Under the pieces are notes generated by a model. It worked only from the letters and a program-made list of their open reading frames with translations. It searched no databases and had not been told where the DNA came from. Below are positions 30,103 to 38,498 of a DNA stretch of 45,532 bases, in pieces (within the stretch, counting starts at the first letter, position 1; every line of letters begins with the position of its first letter). Source of the stretch: a virus; IMG/VR virus record IMGVR_UViG_3300007276_000012, positions 1 to 45,532 of that record; one strand, written 5' to 3'. The translations under genes were made by a program, and so were the position numbers.

Positions 30103-30199
30103 AATAACCACCGTAGAGTAGTTGCGTAGAATTGAAAGGATTGTGGCGATCGGTTCTACGTTCCGACGTTCCCCCGCTAAAGGTAGCCACGCGTTTATT
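30103..30199. other. Short intergenic region
   Basis: Between the HNH start and the minor head gene. Holds an inverted repeat CGTAGAA / TTCTACG (about 30124-30165) and no ORF. No promoter recognised. Confidence 0.4.
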
Positions 30200-31087
30200 T
30201 TAACGTTTTACACTTGGATTAGTCAAACCTTTGCGTTGGTTCTCTTTAACTTCTTCTTCCGATATTGGGATCATCACGCACCTGCACTGTATTGGTTCAC
30301 CTGGTAATTGTGGTAAGTTCTGATCAACTATAGGCGGGTTGTCGAATCGGTACACGCCCTTACCATAAGCTGTGACACGTTCTGAAACATCTTCGTGACG
30401 GTCTCGCACTCTCTCGTCGTTCGACGTTTCCCATTTAAAATACTTATACCCTGCGTCTTTAATTCTCATCGACGCTAAATTTGAATTGATCTTGGCCGTT
30501 TGGTCGCGAGCAATCATCTTAGCGCGACGTTCCGTAACGCCTAATTGTTGTTGTAGCGCTTTAGCTATGTTCGACGGACGACCTCCCGCGCGAACGTTAG
30601 CCATTACAATCGATTCGACTTGTGTCAAGTATTGCGATGGTATCGATTTAATCAACGCCACGTTATCAGCGGTCGACACTGCAAGATAATCTTGTAACGT
30701 TTGCGAGTCGCTGTAAATGTTGATCCCTAAATCACGTTCGGTACGTCGACGGTTCGAATTATTCGCTGTCGTAACGAAGCGACGCGCAATGTCAGCAACG
30801 AGCGCTAGAAACTGTGGCGACTCGTAACGCTGCCTAACGGTTCGTAACGCTGCGGTGAGGACGTCAACCCATGAGTCGAGTGTGATAGCTGCATCACGTT
30901 GGTATTCGGGCGCTAAGTTGCGTACAACTGGCATTACGACATTATTAACGTCACGACTCACCGATTTAACGATGCGCTGTAATTCCACGTTGTAATTGAT
31001 ACCGTTGGTCATGTCGGGACGCACGCCACGTGGTCGACGGCGTGACGTGGTGTTAAGTTGCTGTTGGAGTAGGTCGGCACTATTCAT
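30200..31087 (-). CDS. Minor head protein (Mu gpF-like)
   Basis: 295 residues. The gpF-like C-terminal domain is clear: RRAKMIARDQTAKINSNLAS, KYFKWETSNDERVRDRHED, FDNPPIVDQNLPQLPGEPIQ and CRCVMIP. Helical N-terminal half. Assists head assembly or portal incorporation. Overlaps the portal stop by 8 bases. Confidence 0.85.
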   Translation of the reverse strand: MNSADLLQQQLNTTSRRRPRGVRPDMTNGINYNVELQRIVKSVSRDVNNVVMPVVRNLAPEYQRDAAITLDSWVDVLTAALRTVRQRYESPQFLALVADIARRFVTTANNSNRRRTERDLGINIYSDSQTLQDYLAVSTADNVALIKSIPSQYLTQVESIVMANVRAGGRPSNIAKALQQQLGVTERRAKMIARDQTAKINSNLASMRIKDAGYKYFKWETSNDERVRDRHEDVSERVTAYGKGVYRFDNPPIVDQNLPQLPGEPIQCRCVMIPISEEEVKENQRKGLTNPSVKR

Positions 31088-32450
31088 TCAGTGGCTCGGG
31101 GTTTTCGTTTACGTACTTTTCAGCGTAGGCGATTGGATCCGTTTCGTCGACAGGCTCGTCGAACATGTTACCTTCTTCGAGCTTTTCGAGCTCGTCAATA
31201 TCTTCTTCAACGAATTGATATTCTTCGCCTGCTTGTAACTCACGCATCACTTGCGAGCGTTGAACCACTGACGATTCGAGGTACAGCATGTGCTTATCGG
31301 CACGTAACTTTTCGGCCTGTGCCATTTCAAGATCGTTAGGTTGCGCCAATGGGTTCCACGTGTAGTCGTAATCGTCGGGCCAATATCCCAACGCGCTACG
31401 AACCATAACTTCGTCAAGCGTTCGCATCGGTTCAGCAAGATATGAGCGTTGCCCAGCACGAATCGAATCGTTATAGATACGGTCGTCACCTTCACCAGTG
31501 GCGTTCAAACCCTTGGCGCTCGTTCCGAACATACGCACGACGGGGATGTTCGCCGCGCCGCTAATCCACGTCATAAACAATTCGATAATTGGCGCAACAC
31601 CCGATAAGTTAAGCGTCATGCGGTCAAGCGTTTCGTCACCGTCGAGTAGCGCCATTTGAATGTTAGATTTCATCAAACTAAACATTTCGTAACGCTTGGT
31701 AATCATGTCGTCTTGGTCGGTACTTAACTCGTCGGTAAGCCCTTGACGTGTGATCACATCAATGTTCGCTTCCTGCATCAATTCGGAAATACCGTCTTTG
31801 GCCGCAACCATATCGGTGATTTCTTCGATACACTTACGCAGTACCGAATCGCCCCATCCTTGAGTTTGCGCCATGTGACGAAGCGGTAAACGCTCACCGG
31901 TGAATCGTGCGAAGTGACTGTGATGCACTTGCATCGAACCGCCACGCACCGAATAAAACTCAGGCTTGAGATAGTTAGCTGCGAGCACGTCCCACGTGTT
32001 AGTCGTCATTGCCGCCATGTCCCAGCGGTCCAACACTAACAAACGTTTTAAGTCGCCTTTTTTAATCAGTTCAGGGCGTAACGGTTTGGTGAGGTCTTGG
32101 CCTGTGAGCATTAGAATGCCCGCACCACCGTAAAGACGCGCCCAGGTTACGGCCTCTTGTACCATGTTCGGTACGAGTAGTTGCGCTTCCAGTGCTTGGA
32201 TTTCTTCCGCGCCGTCTGACTTGACTCGACGCCATTCGCGTGTCATATCCTCGGCGGGAATGTCACATATTTTACGCGCTATCCAGTTCGACACGTAACA
32301 CGCGTCAAGACTCGCCCAGTCGTTGAGCGTTGTCATTTGCCACGTGTTGTACGAGCGCTTCGACTTAGCCGTACCTAAACCCGTCATGACGTTAACGAGT
32401 CCGTCGAGGTTGGTCAACTGTGGTGGCGGGATTGGTACGATATCGTTCAT
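31080..32450 (-). CDS. Portal protein (DUF1073)
   Basis: 456 residues. TTLNDWASLDACYVSNWIAR, CDIPAEDMTREWRRV, TWARLYGGAGILML and VVRMFGTSAKGLNATGEGDD are hallmarks of DUF1073 portals (the family labelled anti-CBASS Acb1-like at its N-terminus in some databases; no phosphodiesterase domain is seen here). C-terminus acidic. The start shares a base with the terminase stop. Dodecameric DNA gate of the head. Confidence 0.85.
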   Translation of the reverse strand: MNDIVPIPPPQLTNLDGLVNVMTGLGTAKSKRSYNTWQMTTLNDWASLDACYVSNWIARKICDIPAEDMTREWRRVKSDGAEEIQALEAQLLVPNMVQEAVTWARLYGGAGILMLTGQDLTKPLRPELIKKGDLKRLLVLDRWDMAAMTTNTWDVLAANYLKPEFYSVRGGSMQVHHSHFARFTGERLPLRHMAQTQGWGDSVLRKCIEEITDMVAAKDGISELMQEANIDVITRQGLTDELSTDQDDMITKRYEMFSLMKSNIQMALLDGDETLDRMTLNLSGVAPIIELFMTWISGAANIPVVRMFGTSAKGLNATGEGDDRIYNDSIRAGQRSYLAEPMRTLDEVMVRSALGYWPDDYDYTWNPLAQPNDLEMAQAEKLRADKHMLYLESSVVQRSQVMRELQAGEEYQFVEEDIDELEKLEEGNMFDEPVDETDPIAYAEKYVNENPEPLNE

Positions 32451-33850
32451 TACAAATAATCCTTTAGATTACGTCGAGCTAACATGCCCGTGCTATTCGC
32501 TATGATAAACGAATCGGCAATGTTTGGCGAGGCTACGTCGCGTTTCGCTAAGTCTTTTTTAGATTCAACCTTGACTTTACCAGCGTTATCGAAGTCGCGC
32601 TTCGGTGTTGATAGTTCATCAACGAGTGCGTCGAGTAGTTTAGGGTCTAAATCCTCACTCGACAAACTTATCATGTCGCTAGCTGGGAACTGTTTACCTT
32701 TCGTCACTGCTAGGTATGTGTTACGGAAGCGGTCGCCGAGCATCCACCACGTTTGAGCTTTGAGGTTACAGAAAAAATCCTCGTTGTTAATCTTAGTCGT
32801 TCCGTAAGGGCGTGTCGGGTTAACGACCTTAGCGCCAGCATTAAATTTGAAATGTTTACGCCACGGTGGTGCCATGTTGTTCAAGTGAGCGCCCGTACCA
32901 GCACCAACACCTATCGAGTCATAACCAATCTGGTTAGCACCCATCGATACGGCGTGACCTCGAACGCGTTTAGCCGATTCGAATAATTCATCTTCACCAG
33001 CTTTCCATTCGTCAAGATGGACACAAACCGAACCATCCATACCTGTTGTGGCGTTCTTGTCGTCACCAGAGTCCGCAACATCATATCCGACCGTCTTACC
33101 GCCTCGCCAGAGACCCGCCAAGGGCGTAACGGTTTTGTGTGCGTCAATGCTAGCCATAATCCACGAACGTTTAATCACAACGCTGTCATCGTCCTCTAGG
33201 GGTATTCCAAGGTATACGTGTGCTGCGTGGTCGTAATCTTCTTCAAATTCAGCCGCGATGTCGTCGAGTGCCGATTGCGTTAGAAATGGGTTTTTGTCGT
33301 AATTGATTTGCTGGATTAACGAACCCTTGGGTGGGTTTCGAATTAATCGCTTATACGAGTAATCGCTTACCAAACGCGGGTTGAACGAAAACCACATTTC
33401 AGCGTTAGGGTTACGCATAACCGTAGGTCGAACAATCGTGAACATGTTCTCAGTGAGATTATGCGCTTCTTCGAACCAGGCAACCGTTGCACCCTCGAAC
33501 GATTTAACCTCGTCGACGTTACGCGCCAAACCGTAAAACCTGAACAGTGATCCGTTTGTCTTGTGTTCGATTGCGTCGGCGTAAACCTTGAAATTAGCGT
33601 CAAGTCCGAAGTATGAGATTTTATCTTTGAGCAACGTATAAACCGAGTCGGCTATTCGATTCTGGTACATACGCAAACACAAAAAACGTTCTTCGTGATG
33701 GTTCGCCCTGGCGATTGCCACCCCCGCCATGTCGTGAGACTTTGACGACATACGCCCGCCGTGAAGCGTTCGAAACCTGACAGGTGTACCGTCGGGTAAT
33801 GTTCGAGTGCGCCAAAACTCGCGCAAATTCGGATTAAGCGTCGGGCCCAT
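32450..33850 (-). CDS. terL: Terminase large subunit
   Basis: 466 residues. ATPase: Walker A GGRMSSKS (31-38), Walker B VAWFEEAH (E127, E128). RNase H-like nuclease: GYDVADSGDD (D257, D260), IGYDSIGVG (D311), SPNIADSF (D445). PBSX/Terminase_3-like. Overlaps the small subunit gene by 17 bases. Packages DNA into heads; circular permutation of the assembly fits headful packaging. Confidence 0.9.
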   Translation of the reverse strand: MGPTLNPNLREFWRTRTLPDGTPVRFRTLHGGRMSSKSHDMAGVAIARANHHEERFLCLRMYQNRIADSVYTLLKDKISYFGLDANFKVYADAIEHKTNGSLFRFYGLARNVDEVKSFEGATVAWFEEAHNLTENMFTIVRPTVMRNPNAEMWFSFNPRLVSDYSYKRLIRNPPKGSLIQQINYDKNPFLTQSALDDIAAEFEEDYDHAAHVYLGIPLEDDDSVVIKRSWIMASIDAHKTVTPLAGLWRGGKTVGYDVADSGDDKNATTGMDGSVCVHLDEWKAGEDELFESAKRVRGHAVSMGANQIGYDSIGVGAGTGAHLNNMAPPWRKHFKFNAGAKVVNPTRPYGTTKINNEDFFCNLKAQTWWMLGDRFRNTYLAVTKGKQFPASDMISLSSEDLDPKLLDALVDELSTPKRDFDNAGKVKVESKKDLAKRDVASPNIADSFIIANSTGMLARRNLKDYL

Positions 33851-34235
33851 AAAAATCGTCCAGTGTGGTGCGGGTCGTTATTGTACCAGATAATTCGATT
33901 AACTGCTTGTCGAGTCCGAGCAATTTCGCTTTACCCATCGACGCACCGACCGCAGCGCTCGTTTGGGGTGTCTCGGCACCTAGCGCAATTTGTCGCGCTT
34001 CTTCGAGTTCGCCTAGCAAATCGTCAACGGTCACACGGTGTCGCTTGGCGTGTTCGGCTCGTAATTCGTCAATCCTTGCCGCCACCTTGACGTTATCCAT
34101 CAGCTCCTTGGCCTTGCGGTGAATCGATTCAGGTTTCATCTTCGAAGCGTTGTAAGCGCCTCGATACGCTTCGGAATTGTTGTTTAATTCCACAACGAGT
34201 CTACAAAACTTTTCCTGTTTTTGAGTTAATGCCAT
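33834..34235 (-). CDS. terS: Terminase small subunit
   Basis: 133 residues. Terminase_2-like N-terminus: LTQKQEKFCRLVVELNNNSE, AYRGAYNASKMKPESIHRKA, then a helical KELMDNVKVAARIDELRAEH. The C-terminus overlaps the large subunit. First gene of the virion operon, next to control region copy B, where a pac site might lie (inference). Confidence 0.85.
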   Translation of the reverse strand: MALTQKQEKFCRLVVELNNNSEAYRGAYNASKMKPESIHRKAKELMDNVKVAARIDELRAEHAKRHRVTVDDLLGELEEARQIALGAETPQTSAAVGASMGKAKLLGLDKQLIELSGTITTRTTLDDFYGPDA

Positions 34236-34669
34236 TCTAGTTCAGCCCATTATCTAACATGCCGTCAATAATGCCACAATTCGCCCCATAACGCCACACA
34301 TCGAGCAGTACCCCGAACGGAATAAGTGAGGTAAATTAAATAGGTAATATCTAATCGTTATAAATCAATGACTTAATGCTAATACCTCTATACCTCTATT
34401 CTTTTAAAGTTATAAGGGTAAGTAAGTAAGAGTATAATACATAGTATATAGTAATAAATATATATACATATAGTATATGCTAATGGTGATAATTAATAGA
34501 GAGAGTATCGAATGATACGGGGTCACCCCCACTTTTCAGTTAACGGTTTTGATTCAACAGCTTACAGTACCTCAAACGCTACCCCGCAAATTAAGGTGGC
34601 GCAAAGTCATATCATAATGATATAATAATCGTGACGTAATTTGACGTTATTATATAAAGAGAATATGAC
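34236..34669. promoter_or_regulatory. AT-rich control region, copy B (434 bp, no gene)
   Basis: Holds TACCTCTATACCT, direct GTAAGTAAGTAAGAG, a long TATATA tract with TAGTATATAG, AGAGAGTATCGAATGATACG with a GTATC/GATAC hairpin, and GATTCAACA...ACCTCAAAC, in the same order as at 20519-20746. A 15-bp near-palindrome, ATATCAT-A-ATGATAT (34609-34623), and TATAAT (34621) precede the plus-strand gene. Candidate divergent promoters, origin or packaging site. Confidence 0.7.
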
Positions 34670-35443
34670 ATGACAGTATACCACCACGCCAACGGACTTC
34701 CTTCGAAGTATCCAACGGACCAAGAATTTGCAATGAACGTAAAGTCGTCATACTATGATGACGGCGTAAAATGCCCTACATGTGAAGTTATGAGCGTAAA
34801 ATATACACACGATAAGTCGTGTAGATGGTGTGTAAGGCAACGAGCGATACACTTATATAACCTAAGTGTGGGTAGCGACCTCGTGTATATCAACACCGAA
34901 ACGGGTCGAGCAATGGCTAAAATAGCACGTTCAACTGACGTCGAAATACCATCAGAAACGTTTAGTAGAATGCTCGAATTAGTCGACATCGCAAAGAGTG
35001 ATAACGCGTTCACAGTATCAACTGAACCGTGTAAAACTAAACCTCACTTCGGGCTTAAACGTTATGGTAAGTGTTACGAGTGCGAATTAGAGAAGAACAA
35101 ACCAACGGTGCGCCAAGTAGCCATATCAAAGGGTGAGAACTGGTACATACCATCGACACCTTGCCCGCGATGTGAAACACGTTCAGAACGTCACGTGTAT
35201 AACGGATCATGTCGTGGTTGCTCACCAGTTAAACATGACACAGCGGGTAACGACGACCGTTCAACGCCCGACTCGATCATGATGCACGCTAACCCCGACA
35301 TGATCCTCAGTCGCGAAGATGCCCGCGCGTATGACATGAAAGTGTATCGCACTGGTCAGAAATGCAAACACGGACACGACCATTGGCGCTACGTATCCAC
35401 CGGTAATTGCATAACGTGCCTACGCACTAAGGACGGTGAGTGA
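34670..35443 (+). CDS. Multi-zinc-ribbon protein without catalytic domain
   Basis: 257 residues. Four Cys-rich units: CPTC...CRWC (about 36-55), a looser C..CYEC unit (about 119-140), CPRC...CRGC (about 165-185) and CKHGHDHW...CITC (about 235-253). The last closely resembles the ribbons of the HNH protein at 29263 (YRTGQKCKHGH against YFTGKPCKHGH), but no HNH, GIY-YIG or other nuclease core is present. Possibly a DNA-binding protein derived from homing nucleases. Ends TKDGE in a GGTGAGTGATG junction. Confidence 0.7.
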   Translation: MTVYHHANGLPSKYPTDQEFAMNVKSSYYDDGVKCPTCEVMSVKYTHDKSCRWCVRQRAIHLYNLSVGSDLVYINTETGRAMAKIARSTDVEIPSETFSRMLELVDIAKSDNAFTVSTEPCKTKPHFGLKRYGKCYECELEKNKPTVRQVAISKGENWYIPSTPCPRCETRSERHVYNGSCRGCSPVKHDTAGNDDRSTPDSIMMHANPDMILSREDARAYDMKVYRTGQKCKHGHDHWRYVSTGNCITCLRTKDGE

Positions 35444-35658
35444 TGAGCGGATACAGAGACACCACCGTCATGACTATAGGTAAAATAGAAGTAGTCGAAG
35501 CGACGTTCGACGACGCACCAGAATACAACACGATCGCTTTAGAATGGGTCGAACCGTCATCGGATCACTGGCATTCGGACAACGAAGAATCTGTCGATAT
35601 CAATAAAGAAACAGCCGTTAAATTAATCGAAATATTAAAAACACACTTCAAACTATAG
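35443..35658 (+). CDS. Hypothetical phage protein, 71 aa
   Basis: Starts at the ATG in GAGTGATG. VMTIGKIEVVEATFDD, NTIALEWVEPSSDHWHSDNE, VDINKETAVKLIEILKTHF: an acidic beta-beta-helix protein seen in several phages, function unknown. Followed by a bidirectional hairpin. Confidence 0.65.
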   Translation: MSGYRDTTVMTIGKIEVVEATFDDAPEYNTIALEWVEPSSDHWHSDNEESVDINKETAVKLIEILKTHFKL

Positions 35659-35659
35659 A

Positions 35660-35687
35660 CAACAAAAAGCCCGTCACGTAACGGGCT
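35660..35687. terminator. Terminator between convergent genes
   Basis: AGCCCGT-cacgta-ACGGGCT (35668-35687). On the minus strand it is followed by TTTTTG, so it best serves the minus-strand operon ending at 35783; on plus it lacks a T tract. Confidence 0.75.
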
Positions 35688-35782
35688 AATCTAATAGTTT
35701 CGTGTCATTTCGGACAGTATCACAGAGTTTAGTCGGGATATTGTATTATCCACTGTGTCACCTCCTTAATTTTTTAGTGGTT

Positions 35783-36028
35783 TCATAATATAACCTGTCG
35801 TTTGCTGTTCAGGTTTTTAACAGCGTCGTTATACTTATCTCGACTCAACCAAACTACTATTCCAACTTTATCACCATCGAATGAGTTACAAGTTATTTCA
35901 CTAGTTGCAAATGTCAATTCAGTATCTTTTGTTCTTTTCTTATCTACAACATTAACAACAGATGAGTTTAAAAATTGAACAGTACACTCGTTGTTCATTT
36001 CGTTTAATATATCACTTAGTTTAGCCAT
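35783..36028 (-). CDS. Hypothetical protein, 81 aa
   Basis: ATG at 36028 with AAGGGG upstream, overlapping the Rz1 stop as TGATG. AKLSDILNEMNNECTVQFL, then a beta-rich Thr/Lys part and KVGIVVWLSRDKYNDAV. No family recognised. Last gene of the minus-strand operon. Confidence 0.65.
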   Translation of the reverse strand: MAKLSDILNEMNNECTVQFLNSSVVNVVDKKRTKDTELTFATSEITCNSFDGDKVGIVVWLSRDKYNDAVKNLNSKRQVIL

Positions 36029-36300
36029 CACATCTTCCCCTTTATCCATTCTTGTAATCGTATCAATCTGTCACGTGTATCGGTAGCGATACGACCCTGT
36101 TCAACCGCGACGTCCTCAGCACCTTCCGCGCCTTCATAACGCGGCATTAGTACCGGCGCGACAAGTAACTCACTTGGAGGTGTCAACGCGGGCGGCAACG
36201 GTTGGCATGGTACTGTTGATAAGGTCGAGCAACCCGCTATCGTTAACACACTCAATAATAACGGGGCGGTCTTTAACGATGGTACGGTATTTATCGACAT
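36028..36300 (-). CDS. Rz1: Outer-membrane spanin lipoprotein (Rz1-like)
   Basis: 90 residues from the ATG at 36300 with GAGGAGG upstream. Lipoprotein signal with lipobox (LLLSVLTIAGCS) and a Pro-rich mature start (CQPLPPALTPP). The gene starts inside the Rz-like gene in another frame, the classic nested arrangement. Joins the inner spanin to disrupt the outer membrane at lysis. Confidence 0.85.
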   Translation of the reverse strand: MSINTVPSLKTAPLLLSVLTIAGCSTLSTVPCQPLPPALTPPSELLVAPVLMPRYEGAEGAEDVAVEQGRIATDTRDRLIRLQEWIKGKM

Positions 36301-36541
36301 AGATTTTAACCTCCTCGCGGCGCACTGTGGCGACACGTTGTTGTTCAATGGTTAACGCTTCGTCACTCACACGTAGCTTAGTCGCGAGCGTATCAATACT
36401 GCGATACATTGCGACATCACGTTCAAGTGCGTCACGTTCAGCGCTTACCGTCGCAGTGTGTTGCCCATACGCGAAAGCCCCCATAAGGAGGCCTCCAACG
36501 GCGACAAGCGCCGCTACGTAATTATAAGGGAATGGGATCAT
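36170..36541 (-). CDS. Rz: Inner-membrane spanin (Rz-like)
   Basis: 123 residues from the ATG at 36541, overlapping the exonuclease stop as ATGA. One N-terminal transmembrane segment (YVAALVAVGGLLMGAFAYG), then a periplasmic coiled coil (SAERDALERDVAMYRSIDTL, DEALTIEQQRVATVRREEV). Works with the nested lipoprotein. Located far (about 30 kb) from the endolysin and holin-like genes. Confidence 0.8.
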   Translation of the reverse strand: MIPFPYNYVAALVAVGGLLMGAFAYGQHTATVSAERDALERDVAMYRSIDTLATKLRVSDEALTIEQQRVATVRREEVKIYVDKYRTIVKDRPVIIECVNDSGLLDLINSTMPTVAARVDTSK

Positions 36542-37080
36542 AAATATGGTCCAGTCAACGCTTGCCAAATGGCCGACACGTACTTAGCTTGATGTATAGC
36601 ATCGGCTAACGCGTCGTGTTTAACACCTTCAAACGGAAAATCGCGTTTCGGGTCCAATCCAATAGCTTGACCTAACTCGACCATTGTCCGAACGTCTCGG
36701 TCGTTCCAAAACTTCCACGGCGCAGAGTCATGACAACCATGATGGTCAAACGCGTTACGTATGATCACATTATCGAATGAGATACCGTTACCCCACACTT
36801 GACAACCTGGTTTAACGAAGTCTGCAAACTCAGCTAATACAGCGTTAATATGACCGGCCTTACCGTTATTATAAAACTTTGAACGTGCTTCGTCGCTTTG
36901 CTTCATCCACCATAACACAGTGGACGCGTCGATCTGACCGTTTGATAAGATATCAACTTGCTCGTGAAACATGTTACCAATTTCACCCGTAGACGGGTCG
37001 AAGTAACATGCACCAATTGCCATAATTGCAGCGTTACCAGACACACCCATTGTTTCGATGTCTAACATTATATGTTTCAT
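36538..37080 (-). CDS. DEDDh 3'-5' exonuclease (ExoVIII/Rv2179c-like)
   Basis: 180 residues. Exo I MLDIETMG (D7, E9), Exo II WGNGISFDNVIIR, Exo III HDALADAIHQA (DEDDh type). STVLWWMKQSDEAR matches the RecE/ExoVIII-type small exonucleases of phages. Coupled to both neighbours by ATGA. May serve DNA or RNA turnover in replication or recombination. Confidence 0.85.
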   Translation of the reverse strand: MKHIMLDIETMGVSGNAAIMAIGACYFDPSTGEIGNMFHEQVDILSNGQIDASTVLWWMKQSDEARSKFYNNGKAGHINAVLAEFADFVKPGCQVWGNGISFDNVIIRNAFDHHGCHDSAPWKFWNDRDVRTMVELGQAIGLDPKRDFPFEGVKHDALADAIHQAKYVSAIWQALTGPYL

Positions 37081-37262
37081 TTGGACGCCTCACACTTAGC
37101 AAGCTCTAAATATAGGAAGTCAACCGTACTTTGCTTTTTTGAGTAAATACGTTTCAACTCGTTATTTTCGCGTTTAATTTCGTCAACTTGTTGAGCTATC
37201 ATTAATAACCACATTAAAATAACACATACTACCAATGACATTGCTAATGTATAATGTTTCAC
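37077..37262 (-). CDS. Small membrane protein with coiled coil (61 aa)
   Basis: GTG start overlapping the preceding TGA (GTGA). Transmembrane segment SLVVCVILMWLLMIA followed by QQVDEIKRENNELKRIY, a short coiled coil. Shape recalls a small i-spanin or lysis accessory, but this is not shown. Stop overlaps the exonuclease start. Confidence 0.65.
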   Translation of the reverse strand: MKHYTLAMSLVVCVILMWLLMIAQQVDEIKRENNELKRIYSKKQSTVDFLYLELAKCEASK

Positions 37263-37414
37263 GATATCTTACTCCCTTTAACGAGTGCCAACGCGAACCA
37301 CGCTGGAATGGATAGAACGAACCCGCAGAACGCAACGCCAGGTATTACCATGTTAGGCGCAGCGAACCACACGATCAACGTGTATAAAATAAATATCAAT
37401 AGATTAGCGTTCAT
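37259..37414 (-). CDS. Small two-segment membrane protein (51 aa)
   Basis: GGAGG 9 bases before the ATG. Two hydrophobic segments (LLIFILYTLIVWFAAPNMVI and VAFCGFVLSIPAWFALAL) separated by a short Pro/Gly turn: a hairpin resembling small holin-like or pinholin proteins. Function unproven. Confidence 0.65.
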   Translation of the reverse strand: MNANLLIFILYTLIVWFAAPNMVIPGVAFCGFVLSIPAWFALALVKGSKIS

Positions 37415-37544
37415 TAGTCGTTACCTCCGGTGCTTCACAACCGTGATAATAAGCCGCCTTCAACATTAACATTACGTCATCACTCACTGACGAGTAACCC
37501 ATGTAAGAAATAAAATGTTCAAAATCATCTTTATTCGTATTCAT
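37404..37544 (-). CDS. Hypothetical acidic protein (46 aa)
   Basis: ATG at 37544 just after the stop of the TraR-like gene, with GGAG upstream inside that gene. NTNKDDFEHFISYMGYSS, then DDVMLMLKAAYYHGC; helical. Overlaps the next start by 11 bases. No family recognised. Confidence 0.6.
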   Translation of the reverse strand: MNTNKDDFEHFISYMGYSSVSDDVMLMLKAAYYHGCEAPEVTTNER

Positions 37545-37545
37545 A

Positions 37546-37725
37546 TCAAGCACACTCCACACATAATTTAACGCCCTGCACCGCATCGCGACGCCCTTGT
37601 GGTATTACTTCACCACACTCAACACAATGAGTCGCACTAACACCAGTGTAACGAACGCGATTCGCTATCGTCGCTTGGTGTAACGCGTCTTCACGTTCTA
37701 ACGTTTCATCAATGAAATCAGACAT
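37546..37725 (-). CDS. TraR/DksA-like zinc finger protein (59 aa)
   Basis: Helical acidic N-terminus (DFIDETLEREDALHQATIAN) and a C4 zinc finger CVEC-x17-CVEC with GEVIPQGRRDAVQGV between, the TraR/DksA pattern. Phage TraR-like proteins bind RNA polymerase near the secondary channel and shift host promoter use. Overlaps the previous gene by 8 bases. Confidence 0.8.
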   Translation of the reverse strand: MSDFIDETLEREDALHQATIANRVRYTGVSATHCVECGEVIPQGRRDAVQGVKLCVECA

Positions 37726-38014
37726 AATACAGCCCCGCTAGCATACCTAATGAAAACACAGCAATAAATCCCCAACCGACCCACGACGGAGCGCCACCAG
37801 TAATCATACCCGACTCACTCCACGGACGAACAAACACGTTACAACCGTGTGGCGCCGACTCGACGACGAGTTCGAAATCTTTACGGTCGTTTCGTGTAAC
37901 GTACTCAAACCATATTTCTTCGGCTGTTGTCACATCGCAACGTAAACCGACAATACCGTCGACCGGACGAATAGTGCCTAACACACTACGAATATTACTT
38001 AACGGACTTTTCAT
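37718..38014 (-). CDS. Hypothetical C-terminally anchored membrane protein
   Basis: 98 residues. Soluble beta-rich N-terminal part (GLRCDVTTAEEIWFEYVTRN, FELVVESAPHGCNVFVRPW) and one C-terminal transmembrane segment (WVGWGFIAVFSLGMLAGLYY). No family recognised. Confidence 0.65.
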   Translation of the reverse strand: MKSPLSNIRSVLGTIRPVDGIVGLRCDVTTAEEIWFEYVTRNDRKDFELVVESAPHGCNVFVRPWSESGMITGGAPSWVGWGFIAVFSLGMLAGLYYV

Positions 38015-38015
38015 T

Positions 38016-38207
38016 TTACCATCCCCGCTTAAAATTATGAGTTTTACGAACTTGACTTAATTTCCAGTTCGCACGATCCCGTTGCGCACGTGACGCCATG
38101 TCAAGCGGGTTACACTTCGGACGGTCTTTGTCGTCAATGTCCCACGCTAAACTACATCGTCCACACTGCATTTGGTCGCCTTGTCTAATTGCGTTACAGT
38201 TGCTCAT
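38016..38207 (-). CDS. Small zinc-binding phage protein (63 aa)
   Basis: CNAIRQGDQMQCGRCSLAWD then DIDDKDRPKC: a four-Cys site common in small phage proteins of unknown function. Start at 38207 overlaps the end of the preceding gene by 14 bases. Confidence 0.7.
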   Translation of the reverse strand: MSNCNAIRQGDQMQCGRCSLAWDIDDKDRPKCNPLDMASRAQRDRANWKLSQVRKTHNFKRGW

Positions 38208-38418
38208 TGTCGTCACCTACTAATTCAAAACCTGATGACATACTTGTGTAAACGTTATCACCCACGTCATCTTTTAACTTGATTGCGTCCTCATCGGTAA
38301 CTAGAAACCCGTCGGCTTCATGTGAAAGATATGTCAACTTAGTAGCCTTATAGATTTTACCAATTGTCATATCACATGTAGTGATACCTAGTCGTTTTAT
38401 AAATTTAACTTTCATCAT
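38194..38418 (-). CDS. Hypothetical protein, 74 aa
   Basis: ATG at 38418 (or 38415) with GAGG upstream. KFIKRLGITTCDMTIGKIYK resembles small SH3-like phage proteins; ends in an acidic tail. First gene after an internal promoter at 38470. Confidence 0.65.
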   Translation of the reverse strand: MMKVKFIKRLGITTCDMTIGKIYKATKLTYLSHEADGFLVTDEDAIKLKDDVGDNVYTSMSSGFELVGDDNEQL

Positions 38419-38469
38419 TCTGTACCTCATTTAACTAGCGCCCCGACACGAGACGCTTTATCTGTATCT

Positions 38470-38498
38470 AGATTAATTGTTCTTGACGGAATTGTCAA
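38470..38498 (-). promoter_or_regulatory. Promoter with TTGAC-N6-GTCAA operator inside a gene end
   Basis: Minus strand TTGACA (38498-38493), 17-nt spacer, TAATCT (38475-38470). The dyad TTGAC-AATTCC-GTCAA (38483-38498) covers the -35, as at 15609 and 20747. It lies within the last codons of the primase-helicase gene and drives the small-gene block below. Confidence 0.7.

Noticed and set aside
31080-32450. Anti-CBASS (Acb1) nuclease function
   Set aside because: The portal family is sometimes labelled Acb1-like, but this protein is a full portal without a visible 2H phosphodiesterase (HxT pairs) domain.
37254-37469. Plus-strand 71-aa frame
   Set aside because: It runs opposite to tightly coupled minus-strand genes (51-aa membrane protein, GGAGG before its start) and has no ribosome binding site.
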